Positions 1-8,501 of a stretch of DNA of 64,000 nucleotides are shown piece after piece; within the stretch, counting starts at the first letter, position 1, and every line of letters starts with the position of its first letter. Location: NCBI GenBank assembly GCA_028877215.1, contig JAPPFJ010000025.1, positions 1-64,000 of the forward strand, read 5' to 3'. Position numbers and translations under genes: made by a program. The notes under the pieces are model-generated. The model did not search any database, was not told where the DNA came from, and saw nothing but the letters and a program-made list of their open reading frames with translations. The DNA comes from Gemmatimonadota bacterium (GTDB lineage: Bacteria; Latescibacterota; UBA2968; GCA-2709665).

Positions 1-163
1 GTTTGACCAACGCCGACCGGCGCTTTTGCAGCCGCGCGAAGACCGCTGGGAATTTAAAACAGCTTCTAAGGAGACGACATTGTCTAACTTATGAAATATA
101 AGCAGGATAAATAACCCTAACAAGCGGATTTTCCCCGAAACGGCCGCCAATGCTGGAAAATCC

Positions 164-191
164 TTGACAATTCTCGCAAGGATGATATCAT
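164..191 (+). promoter_or_regulatory. Sigma70-type promoter of the kamA-like gene
   Basis: TTGACA at 164-169, a 16-base spacer and TATCAT at 186-191 give a near-consensus promoter. Transcription should start near 198, leaving a leader of about 170 bases before the ATG at 371. That length leaves room for RNA-level control. Confidence 0.6.
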
Positions 192-266
192 ATCTTGCTT
201 TGAATGGTTCCCGATTTGCGGGGTACCCCCGGCCGTGCGATACACGCTGCATGTGTCCGAGATCGA

Positions 267-285
267 CAGGGCGCCGGTCGCCCTG
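267..285 (+). other. Hairpin in the kamA-like leader
   Basis: CAGGGCG at 267-273 pairs perfectly with CGCCCTG at 279-285 across a 5-base loop. No U-tract follows, so it is not a terminator. It lies about 85 bases before the start codon and could be part of a leader structure. I do not recognise a known riboswitch class. Confidence 0.3.
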
Positions 286-370
286 ACCGTTTGCGACGCT
301 ACCGGTGAAGACGATTTTCCGGGATGACTGTGGAAGTCAAACACTCAGGTTCAGAGGGATAGCGACAGGT

Positions 371-1738
371 ATGGATACTGCAAGTGTCGATGTTGCCGAC
401 GGCACGGTGGCAGGCTTGGCAGATCAGGAGGCGGCATTCGCCCATCGCCGGTTGCGCAGGGATGCGTTCTGGAGGACGATTCCGGCGTACGCGAATGTTG
501 ACGCCGATACGTTTCACTCCCACCTCTTTCAAGCCCGCAATTCGCCAACCAGCGTAGAGGGTCTGCGGGAAGTGCTTGGCGGGCTCGTCGGATCCGGCTT
601 TTTCGCAGACCTGCGCGAAGCGTTAAGCAGGGCTCCGATGAGCATTCGGATTTCACCATATATCCTGAGCCTGATCGACTGGGATGACCCGTACGAGGAT
701 CCGTTGCGCACGCAGTTCCTGCCGTTGGCCTCGCAGCAGTTGCCGGATCACCCCGAGCTATACCTGGATTCATTGAACGAACAGGGCGATTCTCCCGTTC
801 CGGGACTTACCCACCGCTATCCCGACAGGGCGCTTTTTCTCACGCTGGATACCTGTCCGGTCTACTGCCGCTTCTGTACGCGGAGCTACGCCGTGGGGCT
901 CGATACGGAAGGCGTGGAAAAGGTCCGTTTGAGTGCCAACCGGAAACGCTGGCGCATGGTCTTCGACTATTTGAGGTCGCGCCCCGAGGTGGAAGACGTC
1001 GTGGTCAGCGGCGGCGACGTCTACAACCTCAGGGCGGCGCAGGTCCGGGAGGTGGGCGAGGCGCTGTTGGACATTCCGCATATTCGACGGTTTCGCTTTG
1101 CAACGAAGGGCCCGGCGGTCATGCCGGGGAAGATCCTGAGCGACGTGGATTGGGTGAATGCGCTCGTCGACGTGGTCGACCGGGGACGCAGGATGCACAA
1201 GGAAGTGGTCATGCACACCCACTTCAACCATCCGGGTGAAATAACCGGCGTGACGCAGGATGCAATGGGCCTTCTGATGGAGCGGGGGGTCACTGTACGG
1301 AATCAGGCGGTACTTCAGCGCGGCGTAAACGACGACGTGCTCACAATGCAGATGCTCGTGAAACGGCTGAGTTACGTGAATGTTCAGCCCTACTACGTGT
1401 TCTTCCACGATCTGGTACAGGGGGTCGAGGATCTCCGCACGACGTTGCGCGCGGGTCTTGAAATTGAAAAAACGCTCAGGGGCACGACGGCGGGGTATAA
1501 CACGCCGACGTTCATTGTCGATACACTGGGCGGCGGCGGTAAACGCGACGGGCATTCCTACGAACATTACAACGAAGAAACGGGAATCGCGGTGTTTGCA
1601 AGTCCCACCGTGCGGCCGGGAGAGCTATTCTTCTATTTTGATCCCGTCGATTGTCTGGCGCCCGAAATCCGTCAGCGCTGGAAGGATTCAGAAGAAAGAC
1701 AGTCAATGATGGAAGAAGCCCTCGCGGGTGCCATTTAG
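371..1738 (+). CDS. KamA-family radical SAM aminomutase (lysine 2,3-aminomutase-like)
   Basis: 455 aa. This is a radical S-adenosylmethionine, PLP-dependent aminomutase related to lysine 2,3-aminomutase, which interconverts alpha- and beta-lysine. The cluster-binding CxxxCxxC is at C162, C166 and C169. The PLP lysine is in the GGGGK motif (K391). The family segments HFNHPGEIT, LQRGVND and an aspartate followed by LVQG are present. The two aspartates that hold the lysine side-chain amine in characterised enzymes appear kept (HD-LVQG and IVDT). Some usually conserved segments differ: KGPAVMP stands where the family has TR-P-V. An ATG at 371 with GAGGGAT just upstream is preferred over an in-frame GTG at 305. 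It faces queC with a 10-bp gap. No partner genes for lysine fermentation or beta-lysine acetylation are nearby, so the exact substrate is open. Confidence 0.85.
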   Translation: MDTASVDVADGTVAGLADQEAAFAHRRLRRDAFWRTIPAYANVDADTFHSHLFQARNSPTSVEGLREVLGGLVGSGFFADLREALSRAPMSIRISPYILSLIDWDDPYEDPLRTQFLPLASQQLPDHPELYLDSLNEQGDSPVPGLTHRYPDRALFLTLDTCPVYCRFCTRSYAVGLDTEGVEKVRLSANRKRWRMVFDYLRSRPEVEDVVVSGGDVYNLRAAQVREVGEALLDIPHIRRFRFATKGPAVMPGKILSDVDWVNALVDVVDRGRRMHKEVVMHTHFNHPGEITGVTQDAMGLLMERGVTVRNQAVLQRGVNDDVLTMQMLVKRLSYVNVQPYYVFFHDLVQGVEDLRTTLRAGLEIEKTLRGTTAGYNTPTFIVDTLGGGGKRDGHSYEHYNEETGIAVFASPTVRPGELFFYFDPVDCLAPEIRQRWKDSEERQSMMEEALAGAI

Positions 1739-1748
1739 TCCGGCGGAC

Positions 1749-2423
1749 TCAGGAATCATATTTGACGGGGTCGGGGATACCGGCAGTCTCGAAGGCGTTC
1801 AGACGGAGGATGCAGCTATGGCAGCGACCGCAGGCGCGGTCGCTGTTTCTGTAGCACGACCAGGTGAGGTGCAGCGGGGCGGCGAGTTCCACGCCAAGTC
1901 GGACGATCTGTGCTTTCTTGAGGTGGATAACAGGCGTGAGGATTCTGATGTGGGATTCCGGCCGTGTACCGGAGTCGACCGCCCGTGCGAACGCGTCACA
2001 GAACGCTTGCGTACAATCGGGGTATCCGGAACCGTCTTCTTCGACGGCGCCCAGATACACACTCGATGCGCCGTGGGATTCTGCCCACGAAACCCCCAGG
2101 CTGAGAAGGAGCGCATTCCGGAAAGGTACATACGTGACGGGAACGTCGTTCCGGTCGGCGACGGCATCGGGAACGGGTACGTTTCGGTCTGTCAGAGCGG
2201 AACCGCCGACCTGACGGAGCGCGTCCGTTCGGGCGGCCAGGCGACGACCCGCCGGAACGTCGTAGTGGTCGGCGATATCGTGGAACGCCCGGCGTTCGCG
2301 GGCGCTTGTCCGGTGGCCGTAGTCGAGGAAAAAAAGCGCGAGGTCGAAATTCTGGCGGGCGACGGCGGCAGTGACGCAGCTGTCCAACCCGCCGCTGAGC
2401 AGCACGACGGCGAGTTGTTTCAC
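1749..2423 (-). CDS. queC: 7-cyano-7-deazaguanine synthase QueC
   Basis: 224 aa, close to the usual QueC length. QueC converts 7-carboxy-7-deazaguanine to preQ0 using ATP and ammonia, in queuosine and deazapurine biosynthesis. The PP-loop SGGLDS is at residues 10-15. The C-terminal zinc site has four cysteines (C190, C198, C201, C204) in the family pattern CYxxxxxxxCGxCxSC. The start is GTG at 2423; a longer upstream reading has no homology and would lie inside the RND gene. The GTG overlaps the RND stop codon (GTGA, 2420-2423), implying translational coupling. No queD, queE or queF is in the window. Confidence 0.92.
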   Translation of the reverse strand: MKQLAVVLLSGGLDSCVTAAVARQNFDLALFFLDYGHRTSARERRAFHDIADHYDVPAGRRLAARTDALRQVGGSALTDRNVPVPDAVADRNDVPVTYVPFRNALLLSLGVSWAESHGASSVYLGAVEEDGSGYPDCTQAFCDAFARAVDSGTRPESHIRILTPVIHLKKAQIVRLGVELAAPLHLTWSCYRNSDRACGRCHSCILRLNAFETAGIPDPVKYDS

Positions 2424-5400
2424 GCGCCTCTCACGGTCGCGACCGTCCGCTTCATGTACGACGCCAGGTCGTCCATGAGCGAGTAGACGGTAGGCAGGAT
2501 GACCAGCGTAAGAATGGTGGAGACCATCAGCCCCGAAATAACCACAAAACCGATTGGTCCCCATCGACGAGCGGTCCCCTCAGCCGTGCCGTAGATCATC
2601 GGCAAAACCAGGGGCGTGAGGCCCAGGATTGTCGTGGTCGCGGTCATCAGTATGGGACGCAATCGGTCCTGACCGCCCCGGATGATGGCGTCACGACGGT
2701 AGAGGCCCTGTTTACGATAGCGGTTGATATGGTCTATCAGGACGATGCCGTTGTTCACGACGATGCCGAAAAGTATCAGCAGACCATAGGTGGCGTTGCT
2801 GTCCAATGGGATATTGAAGGCATACAGCGCAAACGAGACGCCAATGAAGGCGAAACAAATGGAAAACATAATCGTAAACGGGTGTGCGTAGGACTCGAAG
2901 AGGGCGGCCATGATCATGTATACGAGAAGCGCGGCGAAGATCATGGTAAGATTGGTTTCTCCCTGTTCCTGATTCATCCATCGGAAGCGCCGGTCCATCT
3001 GCCACGAGTACCCCGCCGGCAGCGGTATCGCACGCATTCGCCTGCTCATTTCACGTCCAACGGAGAATACTGCCTGCTGTTCCGTATTGGCGAATACGGT
3101 TAACGTGGACATCCGGTTTTCGCGCTCGAGCGCTTGAGGACCCTTGCGGACGCGGAAGTCCGCCAGGCTGGCAAACGAGACCATATTACCCGTTTCGCTC
3201 TCAAAGTACGTGTTCCTGAGCTGTTCCAGGGTGGCCCGATCTTCTTCCTTGAGTTGTACGGTAATGTCGATTTCTCCGTTCTCTGTCTTGAACTTGCTAT
3301 TGCCCCGGGTGCCCAGCGCACTTGCAACCGTTGTCGCCACCTGCCAGGGCGTAAGCCCGTAACGCCTGGCGCGGCGCCGGTTTATGGTGACCTGGATTTC
3401 CTCGTTGCCGGATTCCAGGCTGGTTTCCACTTCGTGAACCCCTCGAATGCCTTGCATTCGCAGCCGGATGTCCTCCGCCAGCATCGCGAGTACGTCAGGG
3501 TTTCGGCCCTTGACTTCAACTCCGGCTCCGGTGGAACTGCTACCCCATGTTCTGCCGGATTTGAACCTCACGCCAGGTATATCCCGGGGTAACAGATCCT
3601 TGACCCTGCGTTTGACCTCGTCGGTGGAAAGACGGCTTTCGTCGGGGGGAACAAGATAGAGCGTGATGCGATTGCTCCGTCTGTCGCTGTACCTGCTGCT
3701 CATGGCCGCGAAGTCGAGGCTGTCCTTTCGCGGAAGCAGGATGGCCTCCACACGTTCGAATAGCGCCAGCGCATCATGAATGTCGTAGCTTCGCGGCAAT
3801 TCGACCGAAATATCGACCCGGCGCGTTGGCTGCCAGCGATAGGGTTGCTGTTCAATCTGCGTGAAGAAGTAATAACCGGCGCCAAGAAGCGTACAGGCGA
3901 TCGAGACGGTCGTCCATCGGTAGCGGAGTGTGTTCACCACAAGACGGGAGTAGAGATACTTGATGCCGCGAGTCCTTCGGGAATAATAGATGAGAGTACC
4001 GATAACCGTCAGCAGCATCGACAACAACAGCCATGCCACGGCAGGTATTGCCGCGAGGCCGGCCAACACAAAGTTCGCATTGTTCCAGAGCCATGCAGCG
4101 GTTTCATTCAGACCTTCGGCGTAGACCACGTAGCTGCAGAGCCCCAGTAACAGGATTACAAACGCGAACTTCAGCCAGCGGTCCAGACGGGATGCGCTTT
4201 CGTTGAATGCCCTGGATGCCGCCAGCGGGATCAGGGAAAGCGCCACGCAGAAAGACGCGCCGACGGAAATGCAAACCGTTAGCGCGAAGTCCCTCATGAA
4301 CAGGGCGCTCCGTGAGTCGGTCACAAAGATGATGGGTACGAAGACACAAACGGTTGTCAGCGAGGCTGCAAGTACGGGAATTCCGATTTCCCGACTGCCG
4401 TCAAGCGCGGCGTTCCTTAGTGTCTGTCCTTCGTCGTACCTCTTTCTGAAGATGTTTTCCAGAGCAACGACGGCGGGGTCAACGAGCATGCCGATCGCGA
4501 CCATCAAGCCCATCATGGACATTAGATTGAGGGTGATATTGGATCCGAAGACTTGACGCAGGATGTACATCACCATAAAGACGGTGATGGCGGAAATCGG
4601 GATCGCGGAACCGATTATGAGCGTGCTCCGGAAGTTTCTGAGAAAAACGAAAATGACGACGATGGCCAGGAAACCGCCCATTATTGCTGACTGAGTGAGA
4701 CTCTTGATGCCGGTGGTGACATCCAGCGATCGGTCGCGGATGGCCTGCGCCCTGAGTTTGCCATCGCCGATGTCCTTCTGGATCCGCCGGAATTCGTCCT
4801 TTACAAGGTCCGCCGTGGCCACCAGGTTGGCCGAGGAGGACTTGCGGATGTCAACCGTCACGGCATCCCTGCCGTCCAGGCGTTCGAAATCCTCTTCTTC
4901 CGGAAAATCGTACGTGACGTCCGCAACGTCACCGACTTCAACGCCCGTACGCAGCGGCAGGCGCCGGATCTGGTCTACATTCTCAAACTCACCGATGGTA
5001 CGTGCGGCCAGGCGTTTCTCGGCTTCGTTAACGTACCCGGCAGAGATATTCACATTGTTGGAACTGATCGCCCGGTTGAGCGCGCGTATGTCCAGGTTAT
5101 GGGTTTGCAACAGGTTCTGGTCGACTTCAATCAGCAGGTCCTTTTCCCGCAGTCCCCGGACCTCGACGCTGCCGACGCCTTCCAGCCGCTGCAGCCGCGG
5201 AAGAATCGTGTATTCATAAACACTCGCGAACTCGGACTGATCCGTTCCCTGCCAACTCAGCGCATAGGTAAGCACCGGGAAATCTTCGGTGTTCCAGCGG
5301 CGTATCGTAATCCGCTCGACGTCGCCCGGAAGGTCGTTTCGGACCTGATCGAGGCGGTCCCGGACGTGAACCGCCATGAGGTCCATATCCGTATTGAGTT

Positions 5401-5686
5401 CGAATTCCAGACGAACGTAGCCGCGATTGGCGTACGATCTCGAGCTCAGCTGCTTCACGTGGGAAAGTGTGCCCATCACCTCTTCAAGCGGCTTGACAAT
5501 TTCACGTTCTATCTCTTCAGGCGATGATGAAGGGTAGTCGACGTTGACGTACATTACGGGAAACGTAATGTTCGGCAGGTATTCGAGCGGCAGCCGGAGG
5601 AGGGAAATCGCCCCCAACATGACGACGCTGAGGGTCAACATCACCGCCGTGATGGGTTTACGTATGGCGTATTCGGAGATTTTCAT
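2420..5686 (-). CDS. RND-family efflux transporter permease (HAE1-like)
   Basis: 1088 aa inner-membrane proton-driven exporter of the AcrB/SwrC superfamily: a first TM (about 12-32), a porter region, TM2-6 (about 332-495), a second porter region and a C-terminal TM bundle. Two things are odd. The TM4 acidic pair, normally DD, reads D403-P404 (MLVDPAVVALENI), so one proton-relay aspartate is a proline. The TM10 segment reads VVNNGIVLID rather than the AcrB form with lysine. Also, residues about 505-523 and 537-567 form two additional very hydrophobic stretches between TM6 and TM7, which would give about 14 TM segments. No membrane-fusion (HlyD/AcrA) or TolC gene is next to it, so it is either an orphan or served from elsewhere. 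queC follows with a 4-base overlap. The substrate is unknown. Confidence 0.88.
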   Translation of the reverse strand: MKISEYAIRKPITAVMLTLSVVMLGAISLLRLPLEYLPNITFPVMYVNVDYPSSSPEEIEREIVKPLEEVMGTLSHVKQLSSRSYANRGYVRLEFELNTDMDLMAVHVRDRLDQVRNDLPGDVERITIRRWNTEDFPVLTYALSWQGTDQSEFASVYEYTILPRLQRLEGVGSVEVRGLREKDLLIEVDQNLLQTHNLDIRALNRAISSNNVNISAGYVNEAEKRLAARTIGEFENVDQIRRLPLRTGVEVGDVADVTYDFPEEEDFERLDGRDAVTVDIRKSSSANLVATADLVKDEFRRIQKDIGDGKLRAQAIRDRSLDVTTGIKSLTQSAIMGGFLAIVVIFVFLRNFRSTLIIGSAIPISAITVFMVMYILRQVFGSNITLNLMSMMGLMVAIGMLVDPAVVALENIFRKRYDEGQTLRNAALDGSREIGIPVLAASLTTVCVFVPIIFVTDSRSALFMRDFALTVCISVGASFCVALSLIPLAASRAFNESASRLDRWLKFAFVILLLGLCSYVVYAEGLNETAAWLWNNANFVLAGLAAIPAVAWLLLSMLLTVIGTLIYYSRRTRGIKYLYSRLVVNTLRYRWTTVSIACTLLGAGYYFFTQIEQQPYRWQPTRRVDISVELPRSYDIHDALALFERVEAILLPRKDSLDFAAMSSRYSDRRSNRITLYLVPPDESRLSTDEVKRRVKDLLPRDIPGVRFKSGRTWGSSSTGAGVEVKGRNPDVLAMLAEDIRLRMQGIRGVHEVETSLESGNEEIQVTINRRRARRYGLTPWQVATTVASALGTRGNSKFKTENGEIDITVQLKEEDRATLEQLRNTYFESETGNMVSFASLADFRVRKGPQALERENRMSTLTVFANTEQQAVFSVGREMSRRMRAIPLPAGYSWQMDRRFRWMNQEQGETNLTMIFAALLVYMIMAALFESYAHPFTIMFSICFAFIGVSFALYAFNIPLDSNATYGLLILFGIVVNNGIVLIDHINRYRKQGLYRRDAIIRGGQDRLRPILMTATTTILGLTPLVLPMIYGTAEGTARRWGPIGFVVISGLMVSTILTLVILPTVYSLMDDLASYMKRTVATVRGA

Positions 5687-5884
5687 ACCCTAACCTTGAT
5701 TCGCAAGTCTTCGGGGACGTTAATTCGAATATGTGCTTGTAAATAAAGGCGATTAAACGGCGGATTACCAGGATACACCAGGTCCCTGGACGCGAAGGGA
5801 AAAAACGTCATTCTATACGTCGATATTGCCCCGTTTCGGAGGGTTCTATCGCGTCGCCGCGTTGCTGTTTTCTTCGGATTGAGG

Positions 5885-7735
5885 CTAATTGTCGTCTTCC
5901 CGTTCGCTCAACAGATCGCCGCGCTGGAGTCGTTCCGCGTTCTCGGTAGACCAGAGAATGGCCTTCATGACCTTCTGGGCGGTAATGTACCGGGTGGCCG
6001 CAAGCAGATGCATCCGCTTTTCTTCGGGGTCGTCGGTGATGTCGAAATGCCGGAAGGCCACCTCCAGGACCTGAAACATATGCAATTCGGCGTCTTCCCT
6101 GAGCATAATGTGGGCGAGGGCGTGTTTGAGTCGGGTAATATCGCGGCCTTCCTCCAGGTACTGGTTCACAAGTATCTCAGCTTCGTATACCTTCTGGAAG
6201 TCCGCGAATTCCCGCAGCCGATCGAGCATCTGTGACTCTGATTCGAACGAGCCGTTCAAACGCTGGCCGGGCTTCGGTACGCGGGCGGCGGGCATATTGA
6301 GCCAGCGCAGATAGGTGAGAAATACCGCGCCGTGAAAGATCCCGCGCAGCAACTCTCTCGACGGGGCCCGTTGAAAAGCACGGTAGAGCGCGTGCGCGTA
6401 GGAGTAGATATTGGCCACGTCGTGCCAGTCCCCTTCGTTCTTCAGGTGAAAGCGGGCCGTGCGGACGGCGCTGGCGTAGACCATGGATCTGCATATCCGG
6501 GCAGGATCGACGCCCTGCCGTAGAAGGGTTTCGATTTCCGAGACGATGGGCCCTTCGTCTTCGCCAAGCATGACTCGTGCGAATGCCGAAACGTCCAGGG
6601 TGGCTTCGTTTTTCCTGTTTTCCCGCCAGATGTCGTCCAGACGCGTGAAGATATCTTCCAGAACCGGCACGCTTTCCTGCCAGCGGGCCGTTTCCTCGTG
6701 CCGGGTGCGGGTGACGAGGTCGATCACGATCGGGCGAAGTATTTCGCTTGCCCCTTGCCATTCAACGTAGTCGAGAGCTTCGAACAGCTTGTTGGCGAAG
6801 TCCAGCGCGTGCCCGTCGCCGGTGAAGTAGTAGTCGGTTGCGGCGGTGAAGACGAGGTCGGCAATAGCCTCTTTTGGAAAACCTCGGTCGTTTAGCGTGA
6901 TCAGAACTCGCTGGGCGGCGTTGCTGTTGCGCTGTTCCACCAGTCGTCTGAACCAGCGTTTGTACGTTTCCAGGTCGGGCTCATCCGTTGCCTTCGGAAA
7001 GGGGAACCCCTGTCGGCGGGAACCGCCGGTGGTACGCCTTGATATCTGTACGAGGCCGTGTACGAGGAACAGGTTGTAATCCCGGTCGGCGATGTCGTGC
7101 CAGAGGTTGGCGCACAGCGCCAGGATGGCCAGACCCGAGGAGAAGCCGTCCGTCGTCTTGTACGATCCGTAAAACAGGCCCTGCTGGACAATTTCCTGCG
7201 GTGACGCGCCGGCGTGACGCAGGGCGGTCACACCCTTGGCGATAATGAGCGAGCTTCGATCTTTCAATCCCTGTTCCAGGATATACCGCCCCCGGTCGAT
7301 CATTCGCTTGCGTGCCGCCTGCTGTTCGTCCGCGGCCATTCCAATGTAGAGGAAACCGTCTTTTCTAACCTCCACGGGAAAGCTCTTCAGGTCGTTTCCC
7401 GATCCTGAGGTCTCGAAACAGCCTCCGGTTTTCAGATCGAACTCCCAATGATGCCAGTGACAGATGAGGACCCCGTCCCGTACGCTGCCCTTGGACATCG
7501 GATAGCCCATGTGCGGACAGCGATTGTCAACGGCCTGAAACTCGCCTTTGTCCAGGAAGACGGCAATATGGGATCCGTTGACCGTAAACGGCTTGCCCTC
7601 GCCTTCGCTGAAATCGTCCGCCCGGCAGAGCCGGTGATAGACAAGGCTGTCGGGATCGATGTCGTCCGTGGGCGCCCGGGGGATCATCTCGCCGTCGAGC
7701 GAGGCCGGCGCCGTGCCGTGCGCGGTGGTATCCAT
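5885..7735 (-). CDS. Rieske [2Fe-2S] protein with long helical C-terminal region
   Basis: 616 aa. Residues about 30-125 form a Rieske ferredoxin domain with the cluster ligands C73-x-H75 and C92-x2-H95. Spacing and flanks (NRCPHMGYPMS, CHWHHWEFD) are typical of dioxygenase-type Rieske domains. The remaining ~480 residues are helix-rich and not a known oxygenase catalytic domain. They appear to contain two related halves (near residues 155-230 and 400-480), each with a G-[AV]-[SD]-P-x-x-I entry followed by a histidine-containing helical stretch. An electron-transfer or oxygenase-like role is possible, but function is unknown. The ATG at 7735 is preceded by AGGAGATG. A promoter lies at 7783-7811, so the gene is probably transcribed separately from the DUF1854 gene upstream. 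Confidence 0.75.
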   Translation of the reverse strand: MDTTAHGTAPASLDGEMIPRAPTDDIDPDSLVYHRLCRADDFSEGEGKPFTVNGSHIAVFLDKGEFQAVDNRCPHMGYPMSKGSVRDGVLICHWHHWEFDLKTGGCFETSGSGNDLKSFPVEVRKDGFLYIGMAADEQQAARKRMIDRGRYILEQGLKDRSSLIIAKGVTALRHAGASPQEIVQQGLFYGSYKTTDGFSSGLAILALCANLWHDIADRDYNLFLVHGLVQISRRTTGGSRRQGFPFPKATDEPDLETYKRWFRRLVEQRNSNAAQRVLITLNDRGFPKEAIADLVFTAATDYYFTGDGHALDFANKLFEALDYVEWQGASEILRPIVIDLVTRTRHEETARWQESVPVLEDIFTRLDDIWRENRKNEATLDVSAFARVMLGEDEGPIVSEIETLLRQGVDPARICRSMVYASAVRTARFHLKNEGDWHDVANIYSYAHALYRAFQRAPSRELLRGIFHGAVFLTYLRWLNMPAARVPKPGQRLNGSFESESQMLDRLREFADFQKVYEAEILVNQYLEEGRDITRLKHALAHIMLREDAELHMFQVLEVAFRHFDITDDPEEKRMHLLAATRYITAQKVMKAILWSTENAERLQRGDLLSEREDDN

Positions 7736-7782
7736 CGGGACATCTCCTGTGAATGGGATTGGTGGGTGCTGGCGTCTCGACA

Positions 7783-7811
7783 AATATACGACCGAAAGCT
7801 CAGAAACGCAA
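7783..7811 (-). promoter_or_regulatory. Promoter of the Rieske gene
   Basis: On the minus strand TTGCGT (7811-7806), a 17-base spacer and TATATT (7788-7783). Predicted start near 7776, giving a leader of about 40 bases before the ATG at 7735. Confidence 0.45.
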
Positions 7812-7952
7812 CGGACAGCGGCGTCAGAAAGTCCCTGGCGAGTCCATTCGCGCGGGCGGGAACGAAGGGATGGCGCAAGCCGAGAGCCGGCCTGATTGCG
7901 GGACAGCCTTTTTGCGCGCATGTCGTGCGACGATCGGATGTACCGTCGGAGA

Positions 7953-8459
7953 TCAGATCAGTGTTTCCACAAACGCCCGGCTGACCGGATCCAGTTTTCT
8001 GTAATCGGGTATCTCGTACCGGTTCCCGTCGGCGTCTTTCAGGAGGATGCGGCCCCCGGACATGATGCGAATGTCGCGTCTTCGGCTGCGGACCTCGAAG
8101 ACACGGTGGCCGCTGTCGGTTTCAACGTCCCATTTCGGAATGTGGAAGTTTTCTTCAAGTTTGTGTACCTGAAGGATGACCGGTGCGAAGTAGGTGCGTT
8201 CCAGGTCGGACTCGAGGATGGCGCGACTATCTTCGTCAAGGCCTTCGATGTCGCGGATAATGCCAATCTCCGCGTTGTCGTCACCCTTGAGTACGATGAA
8301 TTGACCGGCAGACGTGAGCGGAAATGCGCGATGCGCCGTAACCGGCTGCCTGCCGTCGGGACTTTCCAGGATCAGGTCGTTGTATTCATCCAGACAGAGT
8401 CGGATCTGCCCGGGATCCAGCAGCGACAGTTCCTGTTCGAGGTGGTATTCTTCCTGCAT
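7953..8459 (-). CDS. DUF1854 family protein
   Basis: 168 aa, soluble, no signal peptide or membrane segment. It matches the DUF1854 family, small proteins encoded next to a particular type of ABC exporter and, in some proteobacteria, named for an association with cyanophycin metabolism. The C-terminal half carries the recognisable core: WDVETD, then a basic RRRDI segment, then DADGNRYEIPDYRKLD. It follows its ABC exporter by 42 bases on the same strand. A paralogue sits at 39744-40280, also after ABC exporters. Biochemical function is not known. The context argues for a cytoplasmic regulator or adaptor of the exporter. Confidence 0.8.
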   Translation of the reverse strand: MQEEYHLEQELSLLDPGQIRLCLDEYNDLILESPDGRQPVTAHRAFPLTSAGQFIVLKGDDNAEIGIIRDIEGLDEDSRAILESDLERTYFAPVILQVHKLEENFHIPKWDVETDSGHRVFEVRSRRRDIRIMSGGRILLKDADGNRYEIPDYRKLDPVSRAFVETLI

Positions 8460-8501
8460 AACGACTCGCGGATTCCGCGATCGGCCCGAAATCGCTCCGG
8501 T

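Larger units (their letters stand above)
1..370. other. Non-coding region upstream of the kamA-like gene
   Basis: I find no convincing gene here. The first 160 bases are relatively AT-rich around 50-130 and show no conserved reading frame. The stretch then holds a strong plus-strand promoter (164-191) and a leader of roughly 170 bases before the aminomutase start at 371. The leader contains a 7-bp G+C-rich hairpin (267-285). Confidence 0.6.
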
